From Bhargavaea massiliensis (GTDB lineage: Bacteria; Bacillota; Bacilli; Bacillales_A; Planococcaceae): DNA of 64,000 nucleotides. The notes beneath the pieces were generated by a model. The model did no database searches, had not been told where the DNA came from, and worked only from the letters and a program-made list of their open reading frames with translations. How positions within the stretch are numbered: position 1 is the stretch's first letter; each line of letters opens with the position of its first letter. Below, in pieces: positions 16,924-24,552 of the stretch. The position numbers and the translations under genes were made by a program. The DNA lies in assembly GCF_018390575.1 (NCBI RefSeq), contig NZ_JAHBCJ010000001.1, positions 62,001-126,000 of the forward strand. The letters run 5' to 3'.

Positions 16924-17727
16924 ATGGACCATTTAAAGGCAGGCTATGACCTGGACGCGGAAGGCTTCATTTTAAGCGAGGCCGCCATCGGGAAGATCAG
17001 CGTGGCCTACTGGCCGTGCATTCGGGAAACCATAAACCGACTCACGGACCTTTTCCCCGATCTCCTCCATAGCGTGTATGTCTACGGCAGCGTAGCCAGG
17101 GGGGACGCGGTTATACCCACATCCGATTCGGACCTCATCGCCCTGTTCCGACGGAAGCTCGGCCCCGGCCAATCTGCCCAATTAAAGCAGCTCTCCGATG
17201 ACCAATCTGCCAGTCATCGCTCACTCGTCCGGGAAGTGGGGATGGCCATGGCGGATTATGACACCACGCTTGACCCTTCAAATTACTTTGAAAATGCGTT
17301 CCTGAGAGAAATGAGCGTGTGCGTGTACGGAGAGGACCTTGGAGAACGGTTCGGACCCTACAAACTGACGCCGGAGATCGCAATCCAGTTCAATGGAGAC
17401 ATTTGCGAATCGCTACGCCGGACGCTGAGGAAACTCGAAGCTGCGTCTGACGGGAAGGCCACCCGGATTGTTCAGGGCTTCGCCCGAAAGCTGATCCGGA
17501 CCTTTTACTCAATGACCATGGCGCGTTCCCAAATCTGGACGACCCGTCTGAACGAGCAGGCGGTGGTTGCTGCACGCTACTTTCCGGACAGAGCGGCTGT
17601 CGTCCGCACACTTCTTGATTGGTCGGAGTATGGACCGCCTGCGGACCGCTCGGCGTTCGCTGAACTCTTCCGCCAACAGGGCGGATGGGCCTGTTCAAAC
17701 TTCGGAAAGGAAGCCCGGATAACCTGA
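16924..17727 (+). CDS. Nucleotidyltransferase-domain protein
   Basis: A 267-aa protein with an N-terminal polymerase-beta-like nucleotidyltransferase motif VYVYGSVARGDAVIPTSDSD (GSxxRGD plus SDSD metal ligands, about residues 54-75) and an all-helical C-terminus. Similar proteins modify aminoglycosides or other small molecules, or act as MNT-type antitoxins; which applies here is not clear. AAAGGAGG lies 13 nt before ATG 16924. An in-frame CTG at 16918 would have ideal spacing, so initiation at CTG is possible. Confidence 0.75.
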   Translation: MDHLKAGYDLDAEGFILSEAAIGKISVAYWPCIRETINRLTDLFPDLLHSVYVYGSVARGDAVIPTSDSDLIALFRRKLGPGQSAQLKQLSDDQSASHRSLVREVGMAMADYDTTLDPSNYFENAFLREMSVCVYGEDLGERFGPYKLTPEIAIQFNGDICESLRRTLRKLEAASDGKATRIVQGFARKLIRTFYSMTMARSQIWTTRLNEQAVVAARYFPDRAAVVRTLLDWSEYGPPADRSAFAELFRQQGGWACSNFGKEARIT

Positions 17728-17829
17728 CCGCATCCATCATCAAGACGATAGTGCCTAGACAGGATAAGCCGATTCTCCCAGCCTGCATCCTTGTCGCTCC
17801 GGGTAATTCATCTAAGAGAGGTGAAGCAA

Positions 17830-18354
17830 ATGGAGCTGTTATGGAATGCATTCGGCGGCGTGGTACCGCTGTTCTTATTTACAACTGTGGTGGGAGGTGC
17901 CGTTTTTTACGTCCTATATCGACGGAACCCGGGTCTGAACCGAAAACAGATAATCGTGAATATGCTGTTCGCGCTGAGCGTCATGGCGATCCTGTTCATC
18001 ACGCTGTACCCGGAAGACATCGGCCCTGCAGGCGAGCAGAACGTCCACCTGATTCCGTTCCAGAGCATGGCGGAGATGATCGCGAACGTGGAAGGCCCGG
18101 GTGTCTTGCTGCGCAACATCGGGCTGAATATCCTGCTGTTCATGCCGTTCGGATTTTTATTCGGCGCGCGAAGGACCGTCCGCAGCAAGATACTCCTTAA
18201 AGCGACGCTTGCCGGCCTGCTGCTTTCTTTGGGTGTGGAAGCGGTCCAGTATTTCCTCGGGCGCACGACGGATGTGGATGATGTCATCCTGAATACGTTC
18301 GGGGCGCTGATCGGGTGTTTGGTCTGGAAGATGGTTGACCGTAGGAAACGGTAA
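17830..18354 (+). CDS. VanZ-family membrane protein
   Basis: A 174-aa protein with four to five membrane segments and the VanZ-domain features. These are LYPEDIG near the first loop, NVHLIPFQSMAEM, NIGLNILLFMPFGFLFG and the acidic VQYFLGRTTDVDDVILNTFG. VanZ in enterococci gives low-level teicoplanin resistance, but most chromosomal homologues in Bacillales have no known function. ATG 17830 follows GAGAGGTG. No van genes are nearby. Confidence 0.88.
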   Translation: MELLWNAFGGVVPLFLFTTVVGGAVFYVLYRRNPGLNRKQIIVNMLFALSVMAILFITLYPEDIGPAGEQNVHLIPFQSMAEMIANVEGPGVLLRNIGLNILLFMPFGFLFGARRTVRSKILLKATLAGLLLSLGVEAVQYFLGRTTDVDDVILNTFGALIGCLVWKMVDRRKR

Positions 18355-18427
18355 AAAGAAAGTGGCAAAAAGTAAAGCCGCTTTCCTTTTCTCGTCTTCC
18401 CCACCTGCGCTTCCGATTCGCCAGGGG

Positions 18428-19012
18428 TCATTTTTCCCTTTTTGCTTTCAGTACATAGGCATCGTCGTATTGCTTCAACTCATCCAGATGGTTGTCGGGG
18501 TCTTCAAAAAAGTCTAGTGAAAGGCCGCTCATGTGGCTGCCGGAAGAAAAGCCGATATAGGCCAACACCATTTCTTCGTCGGTTTCCCACTTCCTCTCGA
18601 CCTGCAATGCTTCCCAAGTGCCCGACATCCCCTCTAAGTGTTCCGGCTCCATGGCCAAAGATGAAGCTATCGCGTCTCCGTTATTGTTGATGCCAAGGTG
18701 GAACAATTGTTTCCCGTCCGTGTCCTGAATGGTGCTGACAAAAGTGACAAACCCGTTTTGAGCGACCGGAGCCGTGACATCCAGGAATCGATCGTTGTCC
18801 AACCAGCCGGACTGATAGTGTTCGATCCATACCGAAATCTCCCCGTTGTCACCGGGAAAATCGAAGTCGAAGACAAATGACTGAGCGGCCACCATGTTGA
18901 GGATGGCCTCCTCCCTCTCCGTCAGATCCGCAGGGTAGATGGAGGCTTCCTCCTGACTGCAGGCACCCAAAAGAAGCAGCAGCCCGATCGCAAGTATTTT
19001 TCTTAATAACAT
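18428..19012 (-). CDS. Unrecognised lipoprotein
   Basis: A 194-aa lipoprotein: signal sequence IGLLLLLGACSQ with lipobox LGAC, Cys at residue 18, then an acidic linker and a mixed beta domain with many aromatic residues. I do not recognise the family. ATG 19012 has AAGGAGG 7 nt upstream. The gene lies 51 nt downstream of the PstS-like gene on the same strand, so the two could be co-transcribed. Confidence 0.75.
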   Translation of the reverse strand: MLLRKILAIGLLLLLGACSQEEASIYPADLTEREEAILNMVAAQSFVFDFDFPGDNGEISVWIEHYQSGWLDNDRFLDVTAPVAQNGFVTFVSTIQDTDGKQLFHLGINNNGDAIASSLAMEPEHLEGMSGTWEALQVERKWETDEEMVLAYIGFSSGSHMSGLSLDFFEDPDNHLDELKQYDDAYVLKAKREK

Positions 19013-19063
19013 AGCGGTACCTCCTTAAACGGAAACCTGCCAGCCCCCGGCATGGCTGAACGC

Positions 19064-20209
19064 TTACTGATTAATCCCCACATACCCCGTCTCCTCCACA
19101 ATCTCCTGCCCTTCCTCGGACAGGATCCATTCGATGAACGGCTGGACGTTCGGGTTGTCGGTTCCGGCGGTGATGGCGTACAGTTCGCTGACGACCGGGT
19201 AGTCGCCGGAGCGGATGTTGTCCGCAGTCGGCTCCACGCCGTCGACCGCAAGCAGCCGGACGTCATGGTTGCCGATCATCGATTGGGAATAAAACCGGAA
19301 CGTGTAGCCGATCGCACCGCCGTAGTTGCGGTAGTCGGCAACGTCTTCGATGATGCCGCTCATGAGGTCCGCGGTCTGTTCGGTCGGCGCCTCCATAATC
19401 GGCGTGTCCCCCATGAACGCCTCAAGCGCCGTCTGGCTCCCGCTGTCCGGCGGTCGTTGGTAGGCCCGGATTTCCTCGCTCTTGCCGCCGACTTCCTTCC
19501 AGTTGATGATTGTTCCAGAGTAGATGCCTCGGATTTCCTCCTGTGTGAGGCCTTTGACCGGATTGCTTTTGTTGACGAAAAAGACGAACGCTTCCTTGCC
19601 GATCGGTGTGAGTTTAAGTTCCTTTCCGGCCTGCCTCGCACGCTCCAGCTGGGCCTCCGATGGTCCGGCGACAAAGATCAGGTCCACTTCGCCATTGATC
19701 AGGCTTTCGTACGCCTGGCCGGTCCGGTTCGACATCACTTCACTCATGTACGGATCGTAGTCCTTCTCCGGATACACCGCCTGCGCGAACGCAGCGTACA
19801 TCGGATAAAGCGCCGTCGCGCCGTCGATCACGGGCAGGTCGCCTTCCATCTCGAAGGACGCCGGTTCCTCCAACGAAACCGCCTTTGATCCGTCCATAAA
19901 CGGCGCATACTCGTATAAGTCCACCCCGTCTGCCTGCACGACCGGCTTTGTCAGTTTGTAAAGCGAAGGCGCAGCGATGAGAAACCCGATGGCGAGAAGC
20001 GCCAGAGGAATACCGAACACGAACGTTTTCCGTTTCACTCCAAATATGGCGAAGGCGAACCATAATATCACCGTAAGCAAAGCCGCCACCGTGACCGGCA
20101 GCCACGCCTGCCCGCCGGCGAACAGCACCATCAGCACCAAAGGTGCCGACAGGAACAGCAAAAATCCGATCATACCGATCAATCCCAACACCTGCCCCGC
20201 CCGTCTCAT
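19064..20209 (-). CDS. Membrane-anchored PstS-like phosphate/oxyanion-binding protein
   Basis: A 381-aa protein. Residues 1-95 hold about three hydrophobic segments (LGLIGMIGFLLFLSAPLVLM, VAALLTVILWFAFAIFG, PLALLAIGFLIAAPSLY). The remaining 280 residues are a PstS-like periplasmic-binding domain with IDGATALYPMYAAF, IYSGTIINWKEVGG and PDSGSQTALEAFMG, which are the oxyanion-contact loops. Ordinary PstS is a lipoprotein with a single signal; this one is held by multiple helices, and no pstCAB genes follow it. It may be a phosphate sensor or scavenger rather than a canonical importer component. ATG 20209 has GGGGGG about 7 nt upstream. Confidence 0.85.
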   Translation of the reverse strand: MRRAGQVLGLIGMIGFLLFLSAPLVLMVLFAGGQAWLPVTVAALLTVILWFAFAIFGVKRKTFVFGIPLALLAIGFLIAAPSLYKLTKPVVQADGVDLYEYAPFMDGSKAVSLEEPASFEMEGDLPVIDGATALYPMYAAFAQAVYPEKDYDPYMSEVMSNRTGQAYESLINGEVDLIFVAGPSEAQLERARQAGKELKLTPIGKEAFVFFVNKSNPVKGLTQEEIRGIYSGTIINWKEVGGKSEEIRAYQRPPDSGSQTALEAFMGDTPIMEAPTEQTADLMSGIIEDVADYRNYGGAIGYTFRFYSQSMIGNHDVRLLAVDGVEPTADNIRSGDYPVVSELYAITAGTDNPNVQPFIEWILSEEGQEIVEETGYVGINQ

Positions 20210-20353
20210 GTAACGACCCCCCTTTTTATTTCCAATTATTGCATGAACAGCGGTGCCCTGCAATCCTCATTTCGTGTAGAATAATGGGGCGGTGGTCGGT
20301 GAGCACGCATAGAAATCTATGTGCGGTTCCACTTCCTGAAAGCAGGTGCAATT

Positions 20354-20539
20354 ATGAAGAAACTGAGCAAGTTCTTTTTTGCGCTGATGATCATCGGCGT
20401 GATTCCGGTGGCGCTGGCGTTTTTCGATATCGGAAGAGGCTTTTACAATGACTATCGCTGGTGGTTCCTGGGCGTCCTGTGGATCGGGATCATCGGAAAC
20501 TGGATCACCGGGCGGAAATTCCGGACGCAACCGGGCTGA
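20354..20539 (+). CDS. Small two-helix membrane protein
   Basis: A 61-aa protein with two hydrophobic segments (FFFALMIIGVIPVALAFF and WFLGVLWIGIIGNWI) and basic ends. I do not recognise the family. ATG 20354 has AGGTG upstream. It is divergent from the PstS-like gene and followed within 3 nt by a terminator hairpin. Confidence 0.6.
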   Translation: MKKLSKFFFALMIIGVIPVALAFFDIGRGFYNDYRWWFLGVLWIGIIGNWITGRKFRTQPG

Positions 20540-20541
20540 AC

Positions 20542-20567
20542 ACGCACGCCTTTGGCATGCGTTTTTT
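20542..20567 (+). terminator. Terminator of the 61-aa membrane-protein gene
   Basis: ACGCACGCC pairs with GGCATGCGT (one mismatch) and is followed by TTTTTT. Repeat array B begins 20 nt downstream. Confidence 0.8.
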
Positions 20568-20585
20568 GGGTGCGCCGCTACCTGT

Positions 20586-20694
20586 CGTTTCGCGTCCGAC
20601 GCTTGCGATTTCGCGACCGCTACTTACGATTCCGCGACTGCAACCCACGTTTTCGCGGCCGCAGCCTGCAGATTCGCGACCGCAGCATGACCGC
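20586..20694 (+). repeat. Array B: five 21-nt repeats, core GATTTCGCGACC
   Basis: The core TCGCG (CCGCG once) recurs at 20590, 20611, 20632, 20653 and 20674, exactly 21 nt apart each time. It is embedded in a wider conserved stretch CGATTTCGCGACCG. The remaining bases of each unit vary. The array is bounded on both sides by terminator hairpins of the genes on either side. Confidence 0.88.
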
Positions 20695-20721
20695 ACTCCT
20701 CTAATCCCCCAACGACCCCAA

Positions 20722-20750
20722 TAAAAAAACACATGCCGTCTGCATGCGTT
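20722..20750 (-). terminator. Terminator of the lipoprotein operon
   Basis: On the minus strand AACGCATGC pairs with GGCATGTG-type sequence and is followed by TTTTTTTAT. Confidence 0.8.
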
Positions 20751-20773
20751 GTGGGCTCCTATTCCCCTTCGCC

Positions 20774-21445
20774 TCATTCCAGCCGGATCTCAAACTCTGT
20801 GCCGCCGGTGAGTTTTTCGCCGCTCCCGTCCACAACATCGCTAGTCCTGACGGTCAGGCGTTCGGCGTTTCCATCTTCCAGGATAAATCCGACACTCCCC
20901 TTTTTCGTCTCACCAGGCCCGACTTCACCACCGAGCCCCTCAAGATAGATGTCATCCTCCCAAAGCTTGCTTTCACCGGTGTCGGTCTCCAGAACAGCGG
21001 CGGGTTCAAAGTGGATCGGGTGGTTCCCGGTATTCCTCACTTCCACAAACATCTTGGCGACCGGGAAGCCCATTTCATCGGTAAATGTATGGTAGAAGTC
21101 AATCAGTTCCTCGTCCGGATAGTAATGAAACAGCTTGGCTTCCCGGACGGTCAGTTCGGCCGGGCCTGCCGTGATCCGCTTCCCGTCGCCTGTTTTAAGC
21201 AGTTCCGCCTCCCCGCGTTCGTCCAGGACCGTCCCGCCCGGCTGCTGGAGCAACCTGTCGTCCGTCACTTGCGGGTTGACCGGGTGGCCCTCGTAATAAG
21301 GCGGCGCTTCCTTCCATTCAGTTGCCGGCAGTGCAGCCGCTTCCGCTTTGTGTACGTTTTGAACCCGCTCCACCTCTGCCATTTCCCATGAACAGCCAGT
21401 AAGAATGAGCGATGCGAGTCCGATGACAAGAGCAGTTCGTTTCAT
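20774..21445 (-). CDS. Lipoprotein, paralogue of the gene at 21622
   Basis: A 223-aa lipoprotein (signal LVIGLASLILTGCSW, lipobox LTGC). The C-terminal half matches the second lipoprotein of this operon: GPAELTVREAKLFHY, KMFVEVRNTGN and EGLGGEVGPGETKKGSVGFI. This beta-sandwich pattern resembles DUF4352-type extracellular domains, but I cannot name the family with certainty. It is the last gene of a three-gene operon of lipoprotein, 41-aa protein and lipoprotein. Confidence 0.78.
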   Translation of the reverse strand: MKRTALVIGLASLILTGCSWEMAEVERVQNVHKAEAAALPATEWKEAPPYYEGHPVNPQVTDDRLLQQPGGTVLDERGEAELLKTGDGKRITAGPAELTVREAKLFHYYPDEELIDFYHTFTDEMGFPVAKMFVEVRNTGNHPIHFEPAAVLETDTGESKLWEDDIYLEGLGGEVGPGETKKGSVGFILEDGNAERLTVRTSDVVDGSGEKLTGGTEFEIRLE

Positions 21446-21471
21446 CCCAGATTCCTCCCTACCTTCATTCG

Positions 21472-21597
21472 TTAAATGGGGTATTCCGTCTCCTGATCGG
21501 AATGCCGACTTTCTTTTTCCGGAGCCTGTTCGGTTCCCAAGCTTTCTGCGCCGTCCGCCGAAAAGGAAATGACCGCATTATCCTGAAAATCATCCAT
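21472..21597 (-). CDS. 41-aa acidic protein between paired lipoproteins
   Basis: A short frame from ATG 21597 to TAA 21472 reads MDDFQDNAVISFSADGAESL and continues with a very acidic, serine-rich tail. GGAGGAGG sits immediately upstream (about 4 nt), one of the best ribosome binding sites in the region. It lies in the 176-nt gap between the two lipoprotein genes on the same strand. An overlapping 60-aa frame in the same gap is strongly basic and has no such site. Function unknown. Confidence 0.6.
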   Translation of the reverse strand: MDDFQDNAVISFSADGAESLGTEQAPEKESRHSDQETEYPI

Positions 21598-21621
21598 CGC
21601 GCCTCCTCCGGGTATTTTCCT

Positions 21622-22227
21622 TTAGAACCTGATTTCCACCTCGTCATCTGATCCGGTACGGAGGGTCAGGACTTGAGCACCTGCGTCCTCCACAATAAAC
21701 CCGATGTTCCCTGCCTTCACCTCGCCGGGTGCCATCATGCCGCCGAGCCCTTCTCGATAAATTTCTTCCTGCCAATGGAGCGTCTCGCCCGTATTGGTAA
21801 TCATCTCGGATACCGGCTCCACATGAACCGGCTCGTCCCCGTTGTTCCGCACCTCAACAAACAGTTTCACGAACGCAAATTCCGGCTGTGAGTCCGGCTC
21901 GTAGCGGAGAATCTTCGTTTCCCTGACCGTCAGCTCGGCGGGACCCTCACCCACCCGCTTTTGCTCGCCGGTCGCCTTCAGCACTTCCATCTCACCGCGG
22001 CTGTCGCGCATGACCTCACCGGGATTCCTGAGCCGCCGGTCATCGGTGAAAGACGGATTCGGCCGGTAATCCCCGTAGTAGGCCGGCACCTCCGGCAGCA
22101 CGTCCGCCTGAAGGGCCGCCGCCTCCACCCGTTGCTCCGGCGGCGCCTGCTCCACCGGCGCGGCCACATCCATCCTGCACCCCGAAAAGAACAACGTCGC
22201 AAGCCCGATCACCAAAAACCGTCTCAT
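21622..22227 (-). CDS. Lipoprotein, paralogue of the gene at 20774
   Basis: A 201-aa lipoprotein (FLVIGLATLFFSGCRM, lipobox FSGC). After a proline/alanine-rich linker it has the same domain as its downstream neighbour: GPAELTVRETKILRY, KLFVEVRNNGDEPVHVEP and EGLGGMMAPGEVKAGNIGFI. The two are tandem duplicates that have drifted. It is the first gene of the operon. Function is unknown; probably an extracytoplasmic binding or structural domain. Confidence 0.78.
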   Translation of the reverse strand: MRRFLVIGLATLFFSGCRMDVAAPVEQAPPEQRVEAAALQADVLPEVPAYYGDYRPNPSFTDDRRLRNPGEVMRDSRGEMEVLKATGEQKRVGEGPAELTVRETKILRYEPDSQPEFAFVKLFVEVRNNGDEPVHVEPVSEMITNTGETLHWQEEIYREGLGGMMAPGEVKAGNIGFIVEDAGAQVLTLRTGSDDEVEIRF

Positions 22228-22330
22228 CGCGCCGCCTCCCTGTATCCGCTCTTCCTCCCGCTCCTTCTGCCCCCACCATACCCATCCTGTATGAAGGGCA
22301 TATGAAGCGCGTTTTAGGAGTTTGTTAAGG

Positions 22331-22361
22331 AATTAAAAACGCATGCGGCAATCCGCATGCG
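22331..22361 (-). terminator. Terminator of the ywbE gene
   Basis: GCGCATGCGG pairs with CCGCATGCG on the minus strand, followed by TTTTTAATT. Confidence 0.85.
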
Positions 22362-22369
22362 CCCTTCCC

Positions 22370-22567
22370 TTATCCGATGATTTCCTTAACGCGCCCGACC
22401 TGTCCGTCCTCCAGGCGAACCTTGATGCCGTGGGGATGGGTCGGGGAGTTCGTGAGGAGGTCCTTCACGACCCCTTCGGTCAGCACGCCCGTCCGCTGGT
22501 CTTTTTTAAGCACGATCTTCACACGCTGGCCGGGCTTCACGTCCGCGCGGGCTTTTCCGTCTTTCAT
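22370..22567 (-). CDS. ywbE: YwbE-family (DUF2196) protein
   Basis: A 65-aa protein of the YwbE/DUF2196 family: VKPGQRVKIVLKKDQRTGVL, EGVVKDLLTNSPTHPHGIKV and the C-terminal QVGRVKEI. This is a small KOW/SH3-like beta-barrel, conserved in Bacillales and other bacteria without an established function. Full length. ATG 22567 is preceded by a GGAGCGA-type site. Monocistronic with its own terminator. Confidence 0.9.
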   Translation of the reverse strand: MKDGKARADVKPGQRVKIVLKKDQRTGVLTEGVVKDLLTNSPTHPHGIKVRLEDGQVGRVKEIIG

Positions 22568-22657
22568 TCAAAATCGCTCCTTCCTTACTCCGTTGTACCA
22601 CGTTTAAGCAGTTCTGTAACGGAAATACTAAGAGTAGCATGGAAGGAGGGTTCCCGA

Positions 22658-22813
22658 ATGAAAGATGATCAAAAACAGCCTCACGAGCGCATGACCGAAA
22701 AAAACAACAGCCTCTCCGACACGCAGGAAGTGCTGTATCAGGACGACTTCAACCGCGCGGACGCCGCGGACAAACAGCAAAACAAGAAAGACAACCAGCA
22801 AAATGAAAAATGA
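22658..22813 (+). CDS. 51-aa hydrophilic protein
   Basis: A 51-aa, highly charged protein rich in Lys, Asp, Gln and Asn, without cysteine or hydrophobic segments, beginning MKDDQKQPHERMTEKNN. It looks intrinsically disordered. GGAAGGAGGG lies 7 nt before ATG 22658 and a strong terminator follows the stop, so it is very likely expressed. The composition resembles small spore or stress proteins of bacilli, but I do not recognise a family. Confidence 0.65.
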   Translation: MKDDQKQPHERMTEKNNSLSDTQEVLYQDDFNRADAADKQQNKKDNQQNEK

Positions 22814-22849
22814 AAGCAGCCGCCATCCGTGCAGGATGGCGGCTGTTTC
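22814..22849 (+). terminator. Terminator of the 51-aa protein gene
   Basis: CAGCCGCCATCC pairs perfectly with GGATGGCGGCTG around a 4-nt loop, followed by TTTC. Confidence 0.85.
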
Positions 22850-22941
22850 GCGGCACAGCAAAGCCGCCCCGCACCAGCGGAACGACTTATCGTGAAGCAT
22901 TCCCTATTCACCGGAGAAATAACCAAAATAGTCGGACTCTT

Positions 22942-23130
22942 TCACCGTTTTCCGTATTTCTCCCTGCTTTGGGCGACGGATTGAATCCCCGCGACCAGCG
23001 CCACGACCACGAGCAATGCGGCAAGCAGCATGGATCCGATCTTTAGCGCCATGGATTCGGCGCCGGCCCCCGTCACGGCAATGATCGCGCCGGGGATGAT
23101 AAACAGGAGAAGGATCCCGATATCCTTCAT
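22942..23130 (-). CDS. Small two-helix membrane protein
   Basis: A 62-aa protein with two hydrophobic helices (IGILLLFIIPGAIIAVTGAG and IGSMLLAALLVVVALVAGI) and a basic C-terminus. AGGAGTGAGG precedes ATG 23130. It lies 10 nt downstream of the kinase-like gene and is probably co-transcribed with it. Family unknown. Confidence 0.65.
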   Translation of the reverse strand: MKDIGILLLFIIPGAIIAVTGAGAESMALKIGSMLLAALLVVVALVAGIQSVAQSREKYGKR

Positions 23131-23140
23131 GGCCTCACTC

Positions 23141-24355
23141 CTAGTCTGCCAAGGTTTTCACAAAACGTTCAAGGCGGCGTCTCACTTCATCCTCCGAAAG
23201 GGTCGTGATTCCGAACCGTCTCCAGTGGGAAGCGATGCCGGCCGGTTCCTGTCCGAGCCAGCCATATACCGCCAGTAGGTCCCAATACCTGCTGTAGGTG
23301 AAGCTTCGGTCTTTCGACAAGTTTTTATACGTGCCCAGGAACCGGTCCGCCACGTTTCCGCCGTGGATCAGCTCGAGCGCGACCCGCATCCGTCCGACGT
23401 CCAGCTGTGCCGGCCCGCTTCCGGCATGCCCCCATCCGGCCAAGCCGGTCGCCTGGCCATCCCGGAACAGCACAGTGGCCGGTTCAAAATTGCCGTGGAT
23501 AAAGGCCGGCGCTGCATCCGCGGTTTCCTCCTGGAAGATCCGGGCGGCCCGCTCCCAGTTGGCGCGGTCGATTGCCCAGCCGGGAATAACCGGTTCAGAC
23601 GGTCTTGGGGGCGCCTGCATCTCCGAAATGCGGGCCTGGTGGGTGGTGGATAATATACCCGCAATTTCACCAATCCAAGCCTCAAAATCAAGTGGCTGCA
23701 AAAATGGGTACCCGTCCAGCTTGGACATCAGGAGGAACGGGCCGTCCGTGGCGATCGCCCTTGGTGCGGGAAGTCCACGGTCAGCGGCTTCAGCGAGGGC
23801 TTGCGCTTCCCGTTCGGCAGCTACCGGGGACGCCGTTTCTTTCACAACAAAGTGGCCGCCACCTTCATTGCGGAACGAGTAGACGAGCCGCTCCGCCGGC
23901 AAGCGCCGGAACGACTTCAGAACAGACCCCCCCGCCTCCGCGTCAAGCCATTCCATCGTCTCATCGGGAAGATCGATGGCCGGCAAAAGTGTTTTCCGCC
24001 AAAACAGCAGACCGAGAAGGGCGCCGCCGGCAATGAGGACAAAGGCCGGCCAGTTGATGACCGTCGCGCTCAGCACAAGCGCCACGACCGCTGCCCCGAA
24101 CTTCTTTTTCCAAATGAGCATAACCCCGAGGAGCGTCAGGATCACCCCGAACACCGTCGGAAACAGGATCGCATCCAGCCGGATCCAGATCCCCCGCGTC
24201 ACTTCCACCTTGATCGGATCCCCGTAGCCGGGAATGCAGAGCGCCCCGTACACACGGAGCCAGTACATATAGTAGTAACACACTGTATATAAGCCGCCCG
24301 CCAGGACGAGCAGCCCCGGCAGATAATTGCGGATGGGGCGTGCCAGTGAAGCCAT
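23141..24355 (-). CDS. Membrane-anchored APH-like pseudokinase
   Basis: A 404-aa protein: about three membrane segments in residues 10-115 followed by an aminoglycoside-phosphotransferase-fold domain. The ATP-site lysine is in HFVVKETAS. The catalytic loop, normally HGDxxxxN, reads HGNFEPAT (His around residue 287): the catalytic Asp has become Asn and the Mg-ligand Asn has become Thr. The usual IDW(D/G) metal motif reads LAGWGHAG, so that Asp is Gly. All three key residues are altered, so it is unlikely to phosphorylate and may be a ligand-binding or scaffolding protein. ATG 24355 fits GAGGAGGG with 7 nt spacing. Confidence 0.75.
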   Translation of the reverse strand: MASLARPIRNYLPGLLVLAGGLYTVCYYYMYWLRVYGALCIPGYGDPIKVEVTRGIWIRLDAILFPTVFGVILTLLGVMLIWKKKFGAAVVALVLSATVINWPAFVLIAGGALLGLLFWRKTLLPAIDLPDETMEWLDAEAGGSVLKSFRRLPAERLVYSFRNEGGGHFVVKETASPVAAEREAQALAEAADRGLPAPRAIATDGPFLLMSKLDGYPFLQPLDFEAWIGEIAGILSTTHQARISEMQAPPRPSEPVIPGWAIDRANWERAARIFQEETADAAPAFIHGNFEPATVLFRDGQATGLAGWGHAGSGPAQLDVGRMRVALELIHGGNVADRFLGTYKNLSKDRSFTYSRYWDLLAVYGWLGQEPAGIASHWRRFGITTLSEDEVRRRLERFVKTLAD

Positions 24356-24463
24356 GGCCATCCCTCCTCATGTTGTGCGGCCGGTGTGGGTGAGCCCGGC
24401 CGTCTGGATGGGTGGAACGATTTTTGCGAATGACGAGATTCAGGCAATTCTAAACTGCCCGTG

Positions 24464-24547
24464 AATGTTACGATTCCGGCAAGGAAAGTTACGATACTGC
24501 TCACGAATGTTACAATTCACGCCGGGAAAGTTACGATCCATCCCCTC
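24464..24547 (+). repeat. Array C: four 21-nt repeats, core AATGTTACGAT
   Basis: GTTAC occurs at 24467, 24488, 24509 and 24530, exactly 21 nt apart, within the wider core A(A/T)GTTACGAT. The core resembles that of array A (AATGTCTCGAT). Ten variable bases separate cores. The array ends 5 nt before the stop codon of the minus-strand amidohydrolase gene. Confidence 0.88.
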
Positions 24548-24552
24548 TCCGC

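Noticed and set aside
21465-21647. A 60-codon basic frame overlapping the proposed 41-aa gene
   Set aside because: It is Arg-rich, overlaps the upstream lipoprotein's end and lacks a ribosome binding site, while the 41-aa frame has a strong one.
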